From NCBI RefSeq assembly GCF_000306235.2, contig NZ_AKWZ02000010.1:248001-312000 (forward strand): a stretch of DNA of 64,000 nucleotides. Direction: 5' to 3'. Source of the DNA: Leptospira fainei serovar Hurstbridge str. BUT 6. Its GTDB lineage: Bacteria > Spirochaetota > Leptospiria > Leptospirales > Leptospiraceae. The translations under genes were made by a program, and so were the position numbers. The notes under the pieces were generated by a model. The model ran no database searches and was not told where the DNA came from. It worked only from the letters and a program-made list of their open reading frames with translations. Below are positions 7,419 to 16,915 of this stretch, in pieces (position 1 is the stretch's first letter; every line of letters begins with the position of its first letter).

Positions 7419-9046
7419 ATGGATTCCTTCTGCTTGGATTGATTTGTTGAAGACTCGTTAATATCGAACAAATTCCGTTTCTTCTTATCGTAAATATCGT
7501 TTCTAGTTTGCGGCGGTAGGGAATTCTGTACGAACCCATTCTCCTTTTGGCGATTTTTATTTTTCTTTTTGCGCTTAGGATGCTTATCCCTAGATTCTAC
7601 GATGGCACCCATAACGGTGTCCGCTTTTTGCAGAAATTGTTCCGCTTCTTTGATAACGGCTTCGGGTCGTTTCTTATCGAAAGGCTTCGGTCCACGCGAA
7701 TCCCGATTTCTATCTCGATTTTCTCTAGGTCCCCGATCCCTATCGGCAGCATGCCGATTTCCGTTCGAAGAGACGGGACGTTCCTCTTTTTTGCGGAAGC
7801 CTCCGTCGCGTCCTTGAGGACGTTTGCCGTTTCCGTTTCTCTCGTGACGCTGGTCTTTCCCTTTGGGCCCTTGATCGTATGCGTCTCCCGCAAGAAACGG
7901 TTCGAAAACCCCTTTAGGGAAATCTAATAGTTCCTCATCGACGGGCGTAACTTCGATCTTTTGCTTCAAGTAACGTTCTATTTTCTCGAGTTCGTTATAA
8001 TCGGTCTCCGAACAAAAGCTGATGGATTTGCCGAGTCGGCCTGCTCTTGCAGTACGTCCGATTCGGTGAACATAGTTTTCCGTATCTTGCGGAAGATCAT
8101 AGTTAAATACGACCCCGATATTCTCGACGTCGATTCCACGGCTGGCGACGTCGGTCGCTACCATAAATTTGAATCGGCCTGACTTGAAATCGCGCATTAA
8201 GCGAAGTCTTTTTTTCTGATCTAAATCCGAGGAAATTCCGGTTACGGGTATTCCGTATCTACGGAGAGTCTGGACGATTCGAGGAATATTCGCTTTAAAA
8301 TTAGTGAATATAATTCCCTGACCGTCGACTTCCGCGTCCAAGATAGCGTTCACCATATAAGGAAGTTTTTCTTCCCTTCCCAAATGAACGAGTTTCTGAT
8401 CGATTCTTTCGGTGATCAGCTTATCGGGATTAATCTGGATCTCTACCGGATCATTCATAAAGCGATACGCTAATCTCATCACTTCGACCGATAACGTAGC
8501 GGAAAACAAGAGAGTCTGTTTACGATTCTTGCACTTATGGAGTAACCAACGAATATCGTTGATGAAACCCATATCGAGCATTCGATCAGCTTCGTCTAGG
8601 ACGAAAAACTCTACTTTGTCTAAATCCGCCGTGCCGCCTCTAGCTAAATCGATCAGACGCCCTGGTGTGGCGACGATGATTCCGTTTAGAGCCTCCAAAT
8701 CGCGATTTTGCGATTTGTAATCGGTACCTCCAATAATAGGAACGACACGGTAGTCGGTGTACTTTAGGAGCTTCTCCGCTTCCTCGGATATCTGGATCAC
8801 AAGCTCTCTTGTAGGAGCTAGTATAAGCGTGCTGACGCCTTTGATTCCCTTGGTCAGGATATTGTGGATGATCGGAACAAGAAAAGCTACTGTCTTTCCT
8901 GTGCCGGTCTGAGCTAATCCGGTGATGTCCTTCCCCTCTATTCCATGGGGGATGGCCTTCTCCTGGATCGGTGTAAGCTCGACGAAACCTGCTTTTTCGA
9001 TAGATTTTTGCAGACTTGGTTCGAGGTTTAATTCTTCGAATTTCAT
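7385..9046 (-). CDS. DEAD-box RNA helicase
   Basis: A 553-residue ATP-dependent RNA helicase. Q motif FEELNLEPSLQKSIEKAGF...TPIQ, Walker A AQTGTGKT, motif Ib TPGR, DEAD box VLDEADRMLDMGF, SAT motif LLFSATL, and C-terminal motifs VATDVASRGIDV and YVHRIGRTARAG are all intact. The last 150 residues are low-complexity and very rich in Arg, Lys, Gly and Asp, which is typical of the RNA-binding tails of RhlE/CshA-type helicases that assist ribosome assembly or RNA decay. The start ATG overlaps the stop of the methyltransferase gene by 4 bases, and the 3' end overlaps the amidase gene. Confidence 0.93.
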   Translation of the reverse strand: MKFEELNLEPSLQKSIEKAGFVELTPIQEKAIPHGIEGKDITGLAQTGTGKTVAFLVPIIHNILTKGIKGVSTLILAPTRELVIQISEEAEKLLKYTDYRVVPIIGGTDYKSQNRDLEALNGIIVATPGRLIDLARGGTADLDKVEFFVLDEADRMLDMGFINDIRWLLHKCKNRKQTLLFSATLSVEVMRLAYRFMNDPVEIQINPDKLITERIDQKLVHLGREEKLPYMVNAILDAEVDGQGIIFTNFKANIPRIVQTLRRYGIPVTGISSDLDQKKRLRLMRDFKSGRFKFMVATDVASRGIDVENIGVVFNYDLPQDTENYVHRIGRTARAGRLGKSISFCSETDYNELEKIERYLKQKIEVTPVDEELLDFPKGVFEPFLAGDAYDQGPKGKDQRHERNGNGKRPQGRDGGFRKKEERPVSSNGNRHAADRDRGPRENRDRNRDSRGPKPFDKKRPEAVIKEAEQFLQKADTVMGAIVESRDKHPKRKKKNKNRQKENGFVQNSLPPQTRNDIYDKKKRNLFDINESSTNQSKQKESIWKKITSFFGD

Positions 9047-9843
9047 ATATTTTTAATCGCGATTAAGTGAAATGTGTCCGCATAGCATGCGAGATTCGCA
9101 TAGCGGACGAATAGGGGATGAGTTAGATATTTTCCCTTCCAGCCCCGATCTCTATTCGGGTGGTAGGACATAGGTTTCTTATATACCGTGCGCCAACCGT
9201 ACAATTTCAACATTTTTTTCAGAGAATTAGGGGAATAATCCCAAAAATGGTCGCTCGGGTGGTTCTGAAACCAATCGGTTGGATTAGTACTATAGGACGG
9301 TCCGAATAGCGAAGGAAGTCCTAAAAACAGAACCCCACCCGGTTTTACCAAATCGGAAATCCGACCAAACACCTTCTCGGCGTCTCGAAAATGTTCGATC
9401 ACAAAAAAGGCGCAAACCGTGTCGAATTTCTCATTAGGTAGGAACTCATCCTCTAAAAAGGACCCGGACTTCACATCCAATCCCAATCGGCCTTTTGCAA
9501 AGTCAGCTTCGGTGCGGGAAAGCTCCAGACCTTTTACTTGGTAGCCAGCCTTTCTGGCCTCATCTAAAAAAAAGCCGGTCGCACAACCGATCTCGAAAAG
9601 GGATTTTCGATCTGGATCTTGAAACATCCTTAAAGCGGACAATCTACGTCTTGCCAAATTCCGAACTTGAGGCTCATCCTCGTAATAAGTTCTATTATAC
9701 TGATTTTTGTATTCTTCCTGAAAGTATGAATCTTCGTACTCGCGTTCTTTCGCGAGTTTATAAAAATGCACTCCCGTCCGACGACAAACTAGATACGCGT
9801 CGGGATATTTCGGGTGGGGTTCAAGGTCTAAGATAGAATCCAT
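9043..9843 (-). CDS. Class I SAM-dependent methyltransferase
   Basis: The 266-residue protein has a Rossmann methyltransferase core from about 70: motif I LFEIGCATGFFLDEA, motif II acidic residue GLELSRTE, motif IV FDTVCAFFVIEHFRD and motif VI LVKPGGVLFLGLPS. The pattern fits the Methyltransf_23 group, which often methylates small molecules, quinones or surface sugars. The N-terminal 65 residues contain several Tyr and Glu residues and resemble the leading part of such enzymes without a zinc site. Substrate unknown. It is the first gene of the run methyltransferase-helicase-amidase-membrane protein. Confidence 0.85.
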   Translation of the reverse strand: MDSILDLEPHPKYPDAYLVCRRTGVHFYKLAKEREYEDSYFQEEYKNQYNRTYYEDEPQVRNLARRRLSALRMFQDPDRKSLFEIGCATGFFLDEARKAGYQVKGLELSRTEADFAKGRLGLDVKSGSFLEDEFLPNEKFDTVCAFFVIEHFRDAEKVFGRISDLVKPGGVLFLGLPSLFGPSYSTNPTDWFQNHPSDHFWDYSPNSLKKMLKLYGWRTVYKKPMSYHPNRDRGWKGKYLTHPLFVRYANLACYADTFHLIAIKNI

Positions 9844-9944
9844 TCCTCTCTATTTGTCCTTAGGATCTCGCGACAAGTTCTGCGGTAAAGGAAAATCCTC
9901 TTGTTTTCAGTCGGAGCTCTCCGAATCTTATCATTCTAAACTGC

Positions 9945-9973
9945 TTGAAAAAAGCCGACAGACCCTATTAATA
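9945..9973 (+). promoter_or_regulatory. Candidate promoter of the RidA gene
   Basis: TTGAAA at 9945-9950 and TTAATA at 9968-9973 are 17 bases apart, in the divergent gap between the methyltransferase and RidA genes. AGAGGAAA lies nine bases ahead of the ATG at 10006. Confidence 0.35.
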
Positions 9974-10005
9974 GTAGGGAACAGTCATTTAGAGGAAATA
10001 TTTCA

Positions 10006-10464
10006 ATGAGTGTTCTTGAAAGGATCCAATCCTTAGGTCGCGAATTACCGCCGGCGCCAAAAGCCATAGCAGCCTATATCCCGGCGACTCGCGCAGGCCA
10101 ATTTGTATTCACTTCCGGACAGCTGCCTATGCGTGAAGGAAGCCTAATTTCCACGGGAGCGCTGGGTTTTGACCTGTTAGTCAGCGACGTAAAGGAAGCC
10201 ACTGAACAAGCAACATTAAACGGCTTGGCTGCAATAGCTACAGTAATCGGGGGCTTGGACAAAATCAAGTCGATCGTGAAGGTCGGAGTTTTTGTCGCGT
10301 CCGCTTCCGATTTTACGGAGCAGCATCTAGTCGCAAATTATGCTTCGAATCTTCTTCTCGAAATATTCGGGGAGGCGGGTCGTCATGCTCGCTTTGCAGT
10401 CGGTTGCATTTCCTTACCATTAGGCGCTCCTGTAGAAGTGGAATTGACCGTGCTTGTGGATTGA
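10006..10464 (+). CDS. RidA/YjgF-family protein
   Basis: A 152-residue member of the RidA superfamily, whose founding members hydrolyse reactive enamine/imine intermediates made by PLP enzymes. Visible family segments are AAYIPATRAGQFVFTSGQLP near the start, TEQATLNGLAAIATVIGGLD in the middle and a conserved C-terminal VGCISLPLGAPVEVELTVLV. The usual catalytic arginine before the CxxLP-like segment is replaced here by AVGCISLP preceded by HARFAVG, as in the YjgH/RutC-like branch; its activity is therefore uncertain. Followed within 8 bases by a membrane-protein gene. Confidence 0.85.
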   Translation: MSVLERIQSLGRELPPAPKAIAAYIPATRAGQFVFTSGQLPMREGSLISTGALGFDLLVSDVKEATEQATLNGLAAIATVIGGLDKIKSIVKVGVFVASASDFTEQHLVANYASNLLLEIFGEAGRHARFAVGCISLPLGAPVEVELTVLVD

Positions 10465-10471
10465 AAACTTA

Positions 10472-10978
10472 ATGTTGGTAACTTTATTCAGAGACCTTAA
10501 GCTAGCTATACCGGCTTTGCCGATCATTCTACAAGGATGGCAGCGCTTCCTTTTAAGTTTATACGGACAATTTAGGGAATTCTTCTCGGAAAAAACCGGA
10601 AAAGAAAAAACGATTTTTCTATCGGCGTTCGCTCAGTTAATCTTGAGCCTTTCCAGTTGGGTAAGCTATACGATTAATTTAGGCGCCGAAGAGCGGGAGA
10701 ATATCCGGGTCGCAACGAATATCTTTTTTATTCTCCCTTCGGTTCTCATTTTTTTCTTCGGCGGATTCTGGAGAAGCGACTGGCTGTATAAATTTCTATT
10801 TATACTTCAAATCTTTGTCGGAGTATTATTGGGTCTGGGGATTTTGATGCCCGACGTTTTCTTTGTAAGCTTTATCAACGATGCGGACTATGACTTTAAT
10901 TGGAAATTTTATTCTTTTTCCGGCGTCTGGATTTTGACGACTCTCCTAATAGCCACATCGATCGTCTCTAAAGAATAG
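10472..10978 (+). CDS. Hypothetical membrane protein (four predicted membrane segments)
   Basis: I do not recognise the family. A GTG at 10454 inside the RidA gene is in frame, but the ATG at 10472, just after the RidA stop, is the more natural start and gives 168 residues. Hydrophobic stretches are seen at roughly 45-65 (TIFLSAFAQLILSLSSWVSY), 80-98, 103-125 and 142-165. There are no obvious functional motifs. It probably shares the RidA transcript. It ends 10 bases from the convergent sufT stop. Confidence 0.6.
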   Translation: MLVTLFRDLKLAIPALPIILQGWQRFLLSLYGQFREFFSEKTGKEKTIFLSAFAQLILSLSSWVSYTINLGAEERENIRVATNIFFILPSVLIFFFGGFWRSDWLYKFLFILQIFVGVLLGLGILMPDVFFVSFINDADYDFNWKFYSFSGVWILTTLLIATSIVSKE

Positions 10979-10988
10979 TCGGACTTTT

Positions 10989-11321
10989 TTAGTAATCGAA
11001 TATGCCTAGATCCATCTTAGCCTCTTCGGAGGCCATGACTCTCGGATCCCATTTAGGAGTCCAAACGACTTCCACTTCGGCCTCGTTAACACCGTCAACG
11101 CGAAGAGCATTATCCTGTATTTCCTTCTTCATTTGCGGGCCGGCAGGACAAGCCATCGAAGTGTAAGTCATCTCGATTTTTGCCTTACCTTCTTCGACTT
11201 GAATTCGATAAATCAAACCTAGTTCCGCGACGGAGATGCCTATTTCAGGATCTTCCACCCTGCTGATTTCTTCGTATATCTTCTTTTCGATATCTGTTTT
11301 AGGTTCTTCTAATAAAGGCAT
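10989..11321 (-). CDS. sufT: SufT-like iron-sulfur assembly factor (MIP18/DUF59 family)
   Basis: A 110-residue protein of the MIP18 family. It shows [23 protein letters not shown], with the DPE motif, followed by [18 protein letters not shown] containing the single conserved Cys of the family. SufT proteins help deliver iron-sulfur clusters to apo-proteins under heavy demand. Its place as last gene of the SUF operon, 27 bases after sufU, supports the call. Confidence 0.88.
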   Translation of the reverse strand: MPLLEEPKTDIEKKIYEEISRVEDPEIGISVAELGLIYRIQVEEGKAKIEMTYTSMACPAGPQMKKEIQDNALRVDGVNEAEVEVVWTPKWDPRVMASEEAKMDLGIFDY

Positions 11322-11348
11322 TTTATCTCTCGGTTCGTCCTACTAGGA

Positions 11349-11789
11349 TTATATTGCTTTCGGGGCTTTTTCCAACGCTTTTTCAAGCGTATTCCAAGCA
11401 AGGACGGCGCATTTGATTCTTGCGGGTATTTTCTTGACGGCTTCCAAAGACTCAAGGTCTTCGAATTCTTCCGGAAAATTCGGCTTTCCATCTTCCAACA
11501 ACATTCCCTTAAAATCGCCCAACAATTTTCTGGCTTCGGACAAAGTTTTTCCGTATAGACATTCAGTCAGCATCGAAGAAGAAGCTTGCGATATCGAGCA
11601 TCCTTTCCCTTGAAATCGGATGTCCGCAATTCTATCGTCCTCTAATTTTAGGAAAAGCTCCACTTCGTCCCCGCAAAGAGGATTGACACCTTCTTGATGG
11701 AGATCCGCATTTAGGAGTACTCCGTAATGACGCGGATTATGATAATGATCTAGGAGAACTTCTTTATAAAGATCATCGCTTAAGGACAC
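11349..11789 (-). CDS. sufU: SufU, zinc-dependent sulfur-transfer protein
   Basis: The 146-residue product belongs to the IscU-fold SufU group, which accepts persulfide sulfur from SufS. Expected zinc ligands are all present: Cys39 and Asp41 in NPLCGDEV, Cys64 in [13 protein letters not shown] and Cys127 in [12 protein letters not shown]. The 20-residue insertion before the last Cys that marks SufU rather than IscU is also seen. The start overlaps the sufS 3' end by 17 bases, so the two are translationally coupled, as befits a donor-acceptor pair. Confidence 0.92.
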   Translation of the reverse strand: MSLSDDLYKEVLLDHYHNPRHYGVLLNADLHQEGVNPLCGDEVELFLKLEDDRIADIRFQGKGCSISQASSSMLTECLYGKTLSEARKLLGDFKGMLLEDGKPNFPEEFEDLESLEAVKKIPARIKCAVLAWNTLEKALEKAPKAI

Positions 11790-13053
11790 GGCCGAAAATC
11801 TCCTTCACCTTCTTTAGACCGTCGAGAAGACTATCTACGTCCTCTTTTGTGTTGTAAAGATAGAGGGAAGCTCGGCAAGTTCCGGAAATTTTCATAAAAT
11901 CCATAAACGGTTGAGCGCAATGATGTCCTACACGGATGGCAATTCCTTCTTCATCAAGAATGGAACCCACATCATGCGGATGGACCCCTGGAAAATTGAA
12001 AGAAATCACCCCGCCGCGTTTCGTTAGATCCCTGGGACCGTATAATTCCAGACCGCCGAAATCTTCCATTCTTTCCAGCGCGTAAGCGAGGAGCTCCAGC
12101 TCGTGGTTTCGAATCTCATTCATTCCGACGGATTCTAAATACTCGATCGCCGCTCCAAACCCGATCACTCCGGCGATATTCGGCGTGCCCGCTTCTAAAC
12201 GAGCCGGAAGGTCCGCATAAGTGGATTTTTCTTTCCAAACCTTCGCTATCATATCGCCGCCTCCCATCCAAGGAGGCATCGCTTCTAAAATTTCTTCCTT
12301 GGCATAAAGAACCCCTACTCCGGTAGGCCCTAGCATTTTATGTGCAGAAAATGCATAAAAATCGAAATCCTGCTTTTGAACTCGCTCGGGTAGATGACAG
12401 ACTCCTTGCGCTCCGTCCACCAAAACCTTTGCTCCAACTTCTCTGGCTCTCTTTACGATGGTATCTAAATCGTGGAGGGTCCCGGTGACATTGGACATTT
12501 GAGCCACGGCAACGAGCTTCGTGCGTTCGGTAATGATTTGCTCAAGATTATTCAAATCCAACGTGGCATCGTAATTGAGCGGGATAAATTTTAAGACTGC
12601 TTGTTTTTCCTGCGCAAGCATCTGCCAAGGAACTAAATTCGAATGATGTTCGAGTTCGGTTAATACGATTTCGTCTCCCTCATGGATATTCGTTCGTCCC
12701 CAAGATTGGGCGACCAGGTTGATGGACTCTGTCGTATTTCTGGTAAAAATAATTACCTTAGCGCAAGGTGCGCCGATAAACCGGGCAACTTTAATTCTTG
12801 CGAACTCGTATTTCTCGGTCGCCTTTTGGGAAAGAGCATATACGCCGCGGTGAATATTCGCGTTTTCCGATTCGTAATATTTTCGTTCCGCATTAATGAC
12901 TGAATACGGCTTTTGTGAACTCGCCGCGCTATCTAAAAATACCAGCGGCTTTCCGTTCATCTCAGTCGAAAGAATCGGAAAATCAGCGCGAATTTTTTGA
13001 ACATCGAAACTCAAATTGCCAGCTCTCCTTTTATTTCGGATTCCATAGGTCAA
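11773..13053 (-). CDS. sufS: SufS cysteine desulfurase
   Basis: A PLP enzyme of 426 residues that converts cysteine to alanine and a protein persulfide. The PLP lysine is Lys239 in [16 protein letters not shown], preceded by the [12 protein letters not shown] and DGAQGVCH segments. The catalytic Cys379 sits in [13 protein letters not shown], a short type II loop as expected for SufS. The N-terminal dozen residues are basic and may be superfluous; a later start at about residue 16 would match relatives better. The ATG overlaps the stop of the Rieske gene by 4 bases. Confidence 0.93.
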   Translation of the reverse strand: MTYGIRNKRRAGNLSFDVQKIRADFPILSTEMNGKPLVFLDSAASSQKPYSVINAERKYYESENANIHRGVYALSQKATEKYEFARIKVARFIGAPCAKVIIFTRNTTESINLVAQSWGRTNIHEGDEIVLTELEHHSNLVPWQMLAQEKQAVLKFIPLNYDATLDLNNLEQIITERTKLVAVAQMSNVTGTLHDLDTIVKRAREVGAKVLVDGAQGVCHLPERVQKQDFDFYAFSAHKMLGPTGVGVLYAKEEILEAMPPWMGGGDMIAKVWKEKSTYADLPARLEAGTPNIAGVIGFGAAIEYLESVGMNEIRNHELELLAYALERMEDFGGLELYGPRDLTKRGGVISFNFPGVHPHDVGSILDEEGIAIRVGHHCAQPFMDFMKISGTCRASLYLYNTKEDVDSLLDGLKKVKEIFGRVLKR

Positions 13054-13364
13054 TCCTCCAATTCCACTTCCACTTCGTCATCTACGATTCTCGTTCGAAA
13101 TATCGGAAGGTCTTCCACTGCCGGCATGCAAAGCGCTCTCCCGTCTCGTACATTAAACTTCGCGAAATGTCGAGGGCATGTAATTACGTCGCCTTTAAGT
13201 TCGCCGTGGGATATGGCTTCCCCATCGTGTGTGCAGACATCCTCGAACGCGCAGATCTCGCCGCCTATAATTGTTAGACCGATCCGGCTATATTTCGTCT
13301 CAACGACTCTAACCTTCCCTTCCTGCAACTCGGAAACTTTAACCAGCTTTCGATACGTCCCCAT
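13050..13364 (-). CDS. Rieske-type [2Fe-2S] ferredoxin
   Basis: The 104-residue protein has the Rieske motif C-x-H-x17-C-x2-H, here [15 protein letters not shown] followed by [16 protein letters not shown]. It is of the soluble type that accompanies non-haem iron oxygenases. Small Rieske proteins are common members of SUF operons, where they may supply electrons or be an early client. It overlaps sufD by 1 base and sufS by 4 bases. Confidence 0.9.
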   Translation of the reverse strand: MGTYRKLVKVSELQEGKVRVVETKYSRIGLTIIGGEICAFEDVCTHDGEAISHGELKGDVITCPRHFAKFNVRDGRALCMPAVEDLPIFRTRIVDDEVEVELED

Positions 13365-14593
13365 TAGGAATCTCCCAACATGCGCGAATTAATTACGTCG
13401 GCCAATTCCTCTCGAATCGACTCGGATGGGAACTCTCGGATTACTTCGGCGAGAAATCCTTCCACGATCATTTTGCGCGCTTCCTCTTTAGAAATGCCCC
13501 GAGAAGCCAGATAAAACAATTGCTCCTCGTCGATTTCGCCGACCGTTGCACCATGCTCGCATTTTACGCTGTCGGCAAATACTTCCAATTTTGGGATCGA
13601 TTCGGCTCTTGCCGATCGGTCTAAAAGAAGATTATTATTGATCTGAACGGCGCCTACATCCTTACAATTTGCGGGAATTCTCAAATTTCCGGTAAAAACG
13701 TTATGAGCCTTACCTTTGATCGCCGTTCTATAAAGAATGGAACTATGCGCATGACTTTCTTCATGCAAGATTCGAATCTCGGTATCGTGAAATTCTCGGT
13801 TACGTAACGGAGCTAAACCGGCGTATCTAGTCCATGCGCCTTTGCCCGCGACTTCCGAATCATAGAAGGCTTTTCCTCGATACCCGCCCCAGGTCGCGAT
13901 CGAAGCATGAAATTTGGTATCTTTTCCCTGATAAGAATGAGTTGTTCGAAAACGAAAAGTAGAATCGCCCAAATTTTCTATACTGGAGTAACGGAAATCG
14001 GCTCCGGCTCCGACCGTAAGCAAGCTGATACCGTTCATAAAAAGGAAACTTTGATTCGATTCGGATTTCCATCGTTCGAGAAATCCGGATTTCACTCCGA
14101 GCGGAACTTCGATTATCAATAGCGGTAAAATGAAATTCCCGTTTCGGCAACTGATGGAAACTTCCGGAATCCGAGCGTCTGACGGAAGATTCTTTAGTTT
14201 TATATAATATGCATGCGTAAACCGAGATGCCGCAAATAAGGAAATCCATTCATTCTTGTAAACGGAAAGGAAAGATTCCAGCGTCTGAAGAACGATTTTT
14301 AAATTTTCTGGTTCCAACTCCGATAGTCGCATCGCTTCCGCAGATTCATGAAGTGCAAACTCTATAGAGGACGGCGGGCATGGATCGGTAAAATCATCCA
14401 GCTTGAACGTGGAGAGACTTAATTTTCTCCAGGACTCGAGATGAGGACTAGGAAACGGTGCAAGCTCTAAGAGAGAATTCGCCTTTGCGCGGAATTCTTT
14501 TAAAGCCTGAGGCTCCTTTAACGAGGAGAAATATTCCGAAAAGGATTCTTTTAGATGCATTCTTTCAATTTGTTCCGGAGAGAATCCAATCAT
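13364..14593 (-). CDS. sufD: SufD scaffold protein
   Basis: A 409-residue member of the SufBD family. The N-terminal part ([32 protein letters not shown]) is the SufD-type helical region, and the rest is the right-handed beta-helix, with [28 protein letters not shown] and the conserved [23 protein letters not shown] near the end. It lacks the long N-terminus and length (about 470-495) of SufB, so it is SufD. With SufC it would form the ATPase-scaffold complex, normally SufBC2D. The start overlaps sufC by 29 bases. Confidence 0.9.
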   Translation of the reverse strand: MIGFSPEQIERMHLKESFSEYFSSLKEPQALKEFRAKANSLLELAPFPSPHLESWRKLSLSTFKLDDFTDPCPPSSIEFALHESAEAMRLSELEPENLKIVLQTLESFLSVYKNEWISLFAASRFTHAYYIKLKNLPSDARIPEVSISCRNGNFILPLLIIEVPLGVKSGFLERWKSESNQSFLFMNGISLLTVGAGADFRYSSIENLGDSTFRFRTTHSYQGKDTKFHASIATWGGYRGKAFYDSEVAGKGAWTRYAGLAPLRNREFHDTEIRILHEESHAHSSILYRTAIKGKAHNVFTGNLRIPANCKDVGAVQINNNLLLDRSARAESIPKLEVFADSVKCEHGATVGEIDEEQLFYLASRGISKEEARKMIVEGFLAEVIREFPSESIREELADVINSRMLGDS

Positions 14594-15326
14594 ATCCTTT
14601 CTCTTCTAGCTCGAGCGCAAGTTCTCGCGTTCCGGTTTTTAAGATTCTTCCCTGAGCGAAGACGTGTACAAAGTCCGGTGTGACGTAATTAAGCATTCTT
14701 TGATAGTGAGTTATGAGTAGGATGGATCGATCGGAAGATTTACTTTTTGTAATGCCTTCGCTGATAATCCGTAGAGCGTCGATATCCAATCCCGAATCGG
14801 TCTCGTCCAAGATCGCAAGCTTAGGCTTCAAGAGAGCCATTTGAAGAATTTCATTCCTCTTTTTCTCGCCGCCGGAAAATCCGTCGTTAACATAGCGCGC
14901 AACCCATGAATCGGGAACGTCGAGAGAAGTCATCGCTTCCTTCAATTCTTTACGGAATTCTTTTACAGGGAGGTCTTTTCCTCTGACGGATTTCAAAATT
15001 GTCCTAAGAAAATTTCCGATCGTAACTCCCGGGATACTAGTCGGATATTGAAAGCAAAGAAAGATGCCGGCACGCGCACGTTCGTCCGTGGAAGATGCGA
15101 GAATCGACGCGCCTCTAAAAAGGATATCCCCGGATAAAATCTTATATTTCGGGTGACCCATAATAACGTTCGATAAGGTACTTTTACCGGAGCCGTTCGG
15201 ACCCATAATGGCATGGACTTCGCCGTCGTTTATTACTAAGTCGACTCCTTTCAAGATTTCCTGAATTTCTCCGGATTCGGTCTCGATTCCCGCCCGCAGA
15301 CCAACGATTCGTAGGTTTTCCGCCAC
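14565..15326 (-). CDS. sufC: SufC ATPase
   Basis: An ABC-type ATPase of 253 residues that is soluble and drives SUF scaffold assembly. Walker A reads [18 protein letters not shown], the signature [16 protein letters not shown] has the SufC-specific GGEKKRNE form, and Walker B is [16 protein letters not shown]. The start is GTG at 15326 with CAGGAG six bases ahead. First gene of the operon; the upstream gap to 15423 shows no strong promoter match. Confidence 0.95.
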   Translation of the reverse strand: MAENLRIVGLRAGIETESGEIQEILKGVDLVINDGEVHAIMGPNGSGKSTLSNVIMGHPKYKILSGDILFRGASILASSTDERARAGIFLCFQYPTSIPGVTIGNFLRTILKSVRGKDLPVKEFRKELKEAMTSLDVPDSWVARYVNDGFSGGEKKRNEILQMALLKPKLAILDETDSGLDIDALRIISEGITKSKSSDRSILLITHYQRMLNYVTPDFVHVFAQGRILKTGTRELALELEEKGYDWILSGTN

Positions 15327-15423
15327 TTAAGACTCCTGCTTGGGACTATGTTTTTATTTCATGGGCGGAGATCAATAGGAAAGAAGGATCGGAAAAGGCG
15401 CTGCGGCCTAGAAACGGAAGGTT

Positions 15424-16713
15424 TTAGAATAGCTCCCAATTCAATCGCAGCACCAAAACGTAGTTCGATCCAAGATTAAGGGTAAATAAGACATATTGCC
15501 GTTTCGTATCTATATCATGAATGGGCTCAGTAAAGCCCCATAATCGATTGGAATGAAACGATTCCGCTTTATGGTGAATGAAGAAAGGCTTCCACGCATA
15601 ATTGTTTCCGATCTCGGTTAAAAGTTTAATCCAAGGCTCTTCGAAAGAATCTCGCTGAAACGTAGGCGTAACTTGATAACCTTGTAAGTCGCAAACGAGT
15701 ACGGAACTGACTTCTTTAGGGAGCGAGGATAAATGTTCTTCCAACCCTTTTGTTAAGCCGTCTGAACTTCCGGTTTCCATGTCCTTAAAGATTTCTAAAA
15801 ATACTTCCGAGAATAATGTTTGCTTCTTCAGGTTTTCGACGATCTCCAAGAACCTAAGTCCGGAAAACTTCTCCAGCGAGTTCTTTAGAGTTTTATTAAA
15901 TCTCTTCTTATCTTGGAAATCCAGTGTGGGTTTGGAAAAATAGAACCCTTGTAATAGATTCGCTCCCATAGAAAGAGCCAGATACAATTCTTCCTCCGTC
16001 TCCACTCCCTCGAATAAAAGTTGCGACCCTAGGCGCTGCGACATCTCGGAAATAGCCGCCAGCACATTCTTGAAAGACCGACGATTCAGACTTTCTCTCA
16101 TGATCTTAATATCAACTTTCATGATATCGGGGTGGATATAACCGATACGTTCCAGGTTGGAAAAACCGACGCCTAAATCGTCGACTGCGATCTTGATGCC
16201 TCTCTCGCGAAACACACTTACGATATATAAAAGCTTTTCGATATTTCCTTCGAATTTGTCCTCGGTGATTTCAAGAACCATATCTGTCGGATTAATATCA
16301 TATTTGTCGATCAAATGTAAAATATGAAGTCGTTTGATATCCAACACTTCTCCGCTATATACCATAGAAAGAAAGTTCGGCATCATATTTAAGAACATTT
16401 TCGTCTTAAGACCGGTGTCTTTTAGATGTTTTATTGCCTTTTCTCTGATGATCCGATCGATATGAACAAGTCTAACGGCATCCGTATCCGGGTTATGAAA
16501 ATGATATCCGAGCGAATGGTATTCTTGTGTTTCAGGAGAAAGCACCCGCCCAAGAACTTCGTACCCTACGATATTGCGGTTCCCGACATCCAGGATGGGC
16601 TGATAATGAGGCGAATAGTAACCTTCCCCTAATGAGAGAATTTGATGAGACTCGTATTCTGCAAGCATGGGGAATTCCAGCGCTAGTAGAAACCCATAGA
16701 AGCAAGCATACAA
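15424..16713 (-). CDS. EAL-domain protein, probable cyclic-di-GMP phosphodiesterase
   Basis: A 429-residue soluble protein. The EAL domain spans about 30-275: the signature appears as YEVLGRV in place of ExLxR, then FLNMMP, MVLEITED, VDDLGVGFSNLERIGYIHPDIMKVD, LLFEGVETEEEL and the closing QGFYFSKP. The replacement E-V-L-G-R keeps the key Glu, and the DDLG loop acids are present, so catalysis is plausible. The C-terminal 150 residues may be a small sensory domain. Two starts compete: TTG at 16713 with AAAGGAA in good position and ATG at 16668, which removes 15 hydrophobic residues. Confidence 0.85.
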   Translation of the reverse strand: MYACFYGFLLALEFPMLAEYESHQILSLGEGYYSPHYQPILDVGNRNIVGYEVLGRVLSPETQEYHSLGYHFHNPDTDAVRLVHIDRIIREKAIKHLKDTGLKTKMFLNMMPNFLSMVYSGEVLDIKRLHILHLIDKYDINPTDMVLEITEDKFEGNIEKLLYIVSVFRERGIKIAVDDLGVGFSNLERIGYIHPDIMKVDIKIMRESLNRRSFKNVLAAISEMSQRLGSQLLFEGVETEEELYLALSMGANLLQGFYFSKPTLDFQDKKRFNKTLKNSLEKFSGLRFLEIVENLKKQTLFSEVFLEIFKDMETGSSDGLTKGLEEHLSSLPKEVSSVLVCDLQGYQVTPTFQRDSFEEPWIKLLTEIGNNYAWKPFFIHHKAESFHSNRLWGFTEPIHDIDTKRQYVLFTLNLGSNYVLVLRLNWELF

Positions 16714-16915
16714 GCATATTTCCTTTTCGAACGAGTCGAGAAAAGGGCGAAAGGAAGGAAAATTTCCCCGGTTTTTTCGTTGTATGGATTTGTGAGAGTG
16801 GAATCGTTTCTTTTCAGTGCGTCTAAAATCGGTAATGAACTAATCCATTCGATATAGAATGTCAGGTTTGTTTATCAAAATCTAAACTAACAAGGAAAAG
16901 TCGAAAAAGCCTTTC

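Noticed and set aside
7547..7927. Open frames antisense to the helicase tail
   Set aside because: They arise from the Arg/Lys/Gly-rich low-complexity codons of the helicase C-terminus.
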